Shown here: piece after piece, positions 15,107 to 17,955 of the stretch | Layout: each line of letters opens with the position of its first letter | Position numbering within the stretch: the stretch's first letter is position 1 | Source of the DNA: Saprospirales bacterium | Lineage (GTDB): Bacteria > Bacteroidota > Bacteroidia > Chitinophagales > Saprospiraceae | Direction: 5' to 3' | NCBI GenBank assembly: GCA_003559985.1 | Contig: PWJP01000050.1 | Coordinates: 1-17,955, forward strand | Length of the DNA stretch: 17,955 nt | Made by a program: the position numbers and the translations under genes | The notes under the pieces: model-generated | The model's input: only the letters and a program-made list of their open reading frames with translations | Databases searched by the model: none | Told to the model about the DNA's origin: nothing

Positions 15107-15860
15107 AGGGTAATTCTGATTCACTGATTTCTCTCAATATTCTAAGCGCACCCACTGTTGAGGCCGCTGTAGCAAGTGGAATTGCCACCAATGCACCAAT
15201 CAGGGGAATACTCAAGAGTAAAATAAAAATCGCACCATTGCCTACTACCATTGTGCGATAACGCCTTGCAAATTCAATGCTCTCCCTGATATTGAAATAG
15301 CGCTCCAAGGTGTAATCCATATTCCCGAAACCGGCAAAATAGGCCTGTACGCCCCAAAGTAAAATGGCTAGAAACAAGGCAGGTGGAAAAAACAAACCAA
15401 TCACAAAAAGGGCTACCACCCATAGCATCTCAATCAGGAAATTTCGGCTGTTCAGTAGGAAACTACGTCTTAGGTCGGAGAGGATTCCCCCAAATGAGAG
15501 TGTTCCACGGTTATTTTTTCCATACATTCCGGCTTCAATTCTCTCAGACATCACGGTCATAAATGGAGCACTCAGGATGAGAACAGCGTATTTAAAAAAC
15601 AGGAAGGCAAGATACAAGAGCAACAATCCGGTTATAAATCCCGTGATGAAAACCACCGAAAAACGAAAGACATCCCCATCGATCCAGGATTCCGCCAGTT
15701 TGAACAACTCAAGTCGGAGGAAAAGAATGAAAACAAGGACCAATGCGTAAAATAACACCCCGGTAAGCGCCGGAACAAGTGCCCATTTCCAAAGACCGTA
15801 TCGGGCAATACATTGCGCTCCTTTAAAGTAATCCAGAACAGGTCGGAGCAGCACTTGCAT
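15084..15860 (-). CDS. EI24 / CysZ-like membrane protein
   Basis: A 258-residue multi-spanning membrane protein of the EI24/CysZ family (COG2981-type). Predicted hydrophobic segments lie near 26-48, 68-98, 143-170 and 206-234, with the conserved APFMTVMSERIE after the second (98-109) and a DLRRS amphipathic turn (129-133). CysZ of enterobacteria supports sulfate uptake; in this phylum the function is not established, and no sulfate-assimilation gene is nearby, so I do not use the cysZ symbol. ATG start at 15858-15860, 19 bp after the upstream unrecognised gene, so the two are probably cotranscribed. The 3' end overlaps the response regulator by 23 bp. Confidence 0.85.
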   Translation of the reverse strand: MQVLLRPVLDYFKGAQCIARYGLWKWALVPALTGVLFYALVLVFILFLRLELFKLAESWIDGDVFRFSVVFITGFITGLLLLYLAFLFFKYAVLILSAPFMTVMSERIEAGMYGKNNRGTLSFGGILSDLRRSFLLNSRNFLIEMLWVVALFVIGLFFPPALFLAILLWGVQAYFAGFGNMDYTLERYFNIRESIEFARRYRTMVVGNGAIFILLLSIPLIGALVAIPLATAASTVGALRILREISESELPFNHSHLG

Positions 15861-15879
15861 TCTCTAAATCCTTAATGTA

Positions 15880-17289
15880 TCAGGCTTCTTTCTTTTTCCG
15901 TTTTTTTCTACGGGTTTTAAAGAGATCTGCGATGTCCTTTTCCCGCATAAAGTTAAGCTCTTTAAAGGAGGCCATCACAAAGCGCTTAATGTCCTGATAA
16001 TCTCTTGAACGCTTGTCAGTGAAATGCTTAAGAAGTTTTCGGACGTACTTCAAACTAACCTCTCCTATGGATTGGTTGAAGGATTGGTTGTTAAAAATAT
16101 TGGTGTATTGCGACATCACTTTGGTGATATCCATGTAACGGGAGTACTCCTCAGGTTCCAGGTCTTCCAACTCCATGGTAAAATACGCAAGCATCGTCAA
16201 TCGCAGGCACTCATTTATGGTGGAAAGCCCCTCGTTCTGGAAGTAGAATTTTTGGACTTTTGACAGGGTGTTGTCCGAGTTGTACCCCTCCTTGTGAATG
16301 GTTGTCATGAGGCCGTAGTAGCCGCTAAACTTGTCATCTATGGAGGTATCTATCAGTCCGCTTACTTTTTTATCACACTCGGTTTTAATAATCAGTCGTG
16401 AACTTCCGAGCAATTCTTTGAGAAACTCAAAATAGGTATCGACAAAATCATCCACTTCTTTGCGGCAAGTATTGAGTACTTTGGCCATTTTTTCCCGGGT
16501 CTTTTTATCCAGGTCAAAATAGTTGATGATGAGTCCAAAAATATAGATAAATTCGGTGTGTTCCCACAATGATTTGTCCTCAGCAAATTTTTCGATGTGT
16601 TTCTTTAGACCGGCATTGTCACAATCTAATAAGATGCGCTGCAGGATAAATTCCTTCAATTCAGGGTAATCGGTTCTAAGCTGTATGGCATTTTCAGGAA
16701 ATGAAGCCGTGTAGAAGTTAACCCCTTCAAACTGCCGTCTCATACTTAGAAGACCTTTCTTTCGCTCAGATGCATCCCTGTATCGGGTCATTTTTTGAGA
16801 GAGGAAAAAATTTCTGACTTTCTTATTCGGTATTTCATTCAGTAAATTGCTCACCCAGATATCGCTACTTAAAGCAAAACCGACCTGCACACTTTGACCA
16901 ATTCTCGTACAGAGGTAATCGAAATGCAAGGATCTGGTAAGAGAGAGTAACACCGTACGAAAGTGTTCTTGTGGTTTTATGTACTTGAAATTTTCATTGA
17001 CGACACCCCTCAGGATGGTATAGGCAAGAATCCGAGGCAGATAGAAACCCTCGAAGCGCTCGTGGAGAATCTCTCTCTCCAATTCGATGATCTGCAGGGG
17101 GTAATGTTCAGCAACCTCCTGGTATATCTCATCGATACGGGGCTCATAGACAGACTGCAGGTATTGGTAGTACTGCACACCCTGCTCCTCGTCTTCGACA
17201 TTCCAATAGGCTTCCAGATATTCGGACCCCTCGATCTCTTTGGCCATTTCATCCAACTGCTTTCTGTATTCTTTTGCCAATTTTTCCAT
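15880..17289 (-). CDS. Unrecognised protein, soluble and helix-rich with a basic C-terminal tail
   Basis: I do not recognise this protein. From the ATG at 17287-17289 it is 469 residues. The first about 90 are highly charged and look coiled-coil or helical (EKLAKEYRKQLDEMAKEIE, then YLQSVYEPRIDEIYQE). The middle is a run of amphipathic helices rich in Phe, Tyr and Leu, and the C-terminus is a compact basic tail, KTRRKKRKKK. There are no transmembrane helices, signal peptide or catalytic motif that I can see. The basic tail could bind RNA, DNA or ribosomes, but this is inference. The frame stays open to a GTG at 17421, which would add 44 residues; I prefer the ATG because the extension looks like intergenic sequence and includes a hairpin region near its start. 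It follows rpsP on the same strand and precedes the EI24-like gene by 19 bp. Confidence 0.75.
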   Translation of the reverse strand: MEKLAKEYRKQLDEMAKEIEGSEYLEAYWNVEDEEQGVQYYQYLQSVYEPRIDEIYQEVAEHYPLQIIELEREILHERFEGFYLPRILAYTILRGVVNENFKYIKPQEHFRTVLLSLTRSLHFDYLCTRIGQSVQVGFALSSDIWVSNLLNEIPNKKVRNFFLSQKMTRYRDASERKKGLLSMRRQFEGVNFYTASFPENAIQLRTDYPELKEFILQRILLDCDNAGLKKHIEKFAEDKSLWEHTEFIYIFGLIINYFDLDKKTREKMAKVLNTCRKEVDDFVDTYFEFLKELLGSSRLIIKTECDKKVSGLIDTSIDDKFSGYYGLMTTIHKEGYNSDNTLSKVQKFYFQNEGLSTINECLRLTMLAYFTMELEDLEPEEYSRYMDITKVMSQYTNIFNNQSFNQSIGEVSLKYVRKLLKHFTDKRSRDYQDIKRFVMASFKELNFMREKDIADLFKTRRKKRKKKEA

Positions 17290-17422
17290 GAAAATATTAT
17301 TATGTGGGCACTCCTTTACGGCTTGCGTAGTTTTTGAATCAAATTTTAATAACGATCGCTTTAATGCAGGAAAGACCTGATGGAATTTTAGCCCACCAGG
17401 TCCTTCGGTTGATATATCCACG

Positions 17423-17458
17423 AGATCCGCAGGATCTTATAATGAGGTCAAAGCCTCA
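17423..17458 (-). other. Two tandem small hairpins downstream of rpsP
   Basis: On the minus strand, just after the rpsP stop, lie TGAGG-(6 nt)-CCTCA (17458-17443) and then AGATCC-TGC-GGATCT (17437-17423), a perfect 6-bp stem with a 3-nt loop. No run of T follows, so this is not a classic intrinsic terminator. It could be a processing or attenuation structure between rpsP and the next gene. Confidence 0.3.
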
Positions 17459-17470
17459 AGTTATATTCCG

Positions 17471-17947
17471 TTACTCCTCTTCTTCGCTTTTTTCCTCCTG
17501 GGGCTTTTGGCTGGCGGCAATGGCTGCGAGAGTACCGGCATCCAAACCGGCTTTTTTGAGATCCTCTTCTATTTTCTCCTGTCTCGCTTGCTCTGTCCGC
17601 TTCCTGATCTTTTCGTCCTTGGCCGAAATAAATTTATTGTACTTTTTATCGGCCTCTTCCTGAGTAATAGCTCCTTTAGCAACCCCTCTGTTGAGGTGTT
17701 TGCGATAGAGTACCCCCTGCATTTTGAGCATGGCATTTACCGTATGGGTGGGTTGAGCACCCTTTTCGAGCCATTCCAGTGCACGGTCCCTGTCCAACTT
17801 AATGGTGGCCGGGACTGTAAGTGGATTGTACGATCCGATTTGTTCGATGTACCTCCCGTCTCTGGGAGCTCTTGAATCTGCTGCCACAATGTGGTAATAG
17901 GGCTTCTTTTTACGACCCTTTCTCTGCAGCCTGAGTTTTACTGGCAT
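17471..17947 (-). CDS. rpsP: 30S ribosomal protein S16
   Basis: A 158-residue S16, a small-subunit assembly protein. The core is unmistakable: MPVKLRLQRKGRKKKPYYHIV at the start, ADSRAPRDGRYIEQIGSYNPL (23-43) and the KGAQPTHTVNAML region. Bacterial S16 is usually 80-90 residues; here a charged extension of about 75 residues follows (EEADKKYNKFISAKDEKIRKR and a Glu-rich end), a form common in Bacteroidota. The ATG start lies 8 bp from the window end, so the promoter is out of view. rimM, a frequent downstream partner, is not next; an unrecognised gene is. Confidence 0.97.
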   Translation of the reverse strand: MPVKLRLQRKGRKKKPYYHIVAADSRAPRDGRYIEQIGSYNPLTVPATIKLDRDRALEWLEKGAQPTHTVNAMLKMQGVLYRKHLNRGVAKGAITQEEADKKYNKFISAKDEKIRKRTEQARQEKIEEDLKKAGLDAGTLAAIAASQKPQEEKSEEEE

Positions 17948-17955
17948 TTAAATCA

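Noticed and set aside
15084..15860. Naming the EI24-like gene cysZ with a sulfate-transport role
   Set aside because: The family is broad and no sulfate-assimilation genes are nearby; only the family assignment is supported.
17290..17421. 44-residue N-terminal extension of the unrecognised gene to a GTG start
   Set aside because: The extension looks like non-coding sequence and starts right beside the hairpins after rpsP. The ATG at 17289 gives a well-formed helical N-terminus. It cannot be fully excluded.
1..17955. CRISPR arrays, tRNA/rRNA genes, insertion sequences, prophage or defence systems
   Set aside because: I read both strands and saw no regularly spaced repeats, transposase or integrase motifs, terminal inverted repeats or structural RNA signatures.

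Overview
This window (about 45% G+C by eye) looks like ordinary chromosome from a member of the Bacteroidota. The signs are HU/CCDC81-type plus SPOR-domain architecture, a KdsA/LolD-type Gram-negative envelope inventory, an S16 protein with a long charged C-terminal tail, start codons without clear Shine-Dalgarno sequences, and several upstream matches to the Bacteroidota -7 box TAnnTTTG. I cannot place it below phylum. I see no rRNA, tRNA, CRISPR array, insertion sequence, phage gene or integration scar.

Layout. 1-1574 (+): the 3' end of argC followed by argJ in an ATGA overlap, part of an arginine-biosynthesis operon that begins outside the window. 5217-1583 (-): two GT-B/GT4 glycosyltransferases followed by a riboflavin gene. 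Its DHBP synthase half is intact, but its GTP cyclohydrolase II half has lost all three zinc cysteines. 5218-5634 is a non-coding divergent promoter region. 5635-6291 (+): a LolD-type ABC ATPase. 7752-6331 (-): a DASH-type cryptochrome/photolyase, with a perfect FNR-type palindrome upstream. 9411-7921 (-): a DoxX-family membrane protein and an exported or membrane-anchored alpha/beta hydrolase, close-packed.

13160-9614 (-): a tight operon of an HU-CCDC81/SPOR membrane protein, kdsA (metal-dependent type) and a COG2509-like FAD-dependent dehydrogenase. 13325-15106 (+): a two-membrane-segment histidine kinase and its OmpR-family response regulator, divergent from the SPOR operon. 17947-15084 (-): rpsP, an unrecognised soluble helical protein of about 469 residues ending in a lysine/arginine tail, and an EI24/CysZ-like membrane protein whose 3' end overlaps the response regulator.

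How the genes relate. Several serve the envelope: KdsA makes the KDO precursor of LPS, LolD powers lipoprotein release, SPOR domains bind peptidoglycan, and the glycosyltransferases probably build surface glycans. The rest is core metabolism (arginine, riboflavin), light or DNA-damage response, signalling and translation. I did not find a clearly new multi-gene system. The items most worth a second look are the zinc-site-less RibB/RibA fusion, the FNR-type site before the DASH cryptochrome, and the unrecognised protein downstream of rpsP.
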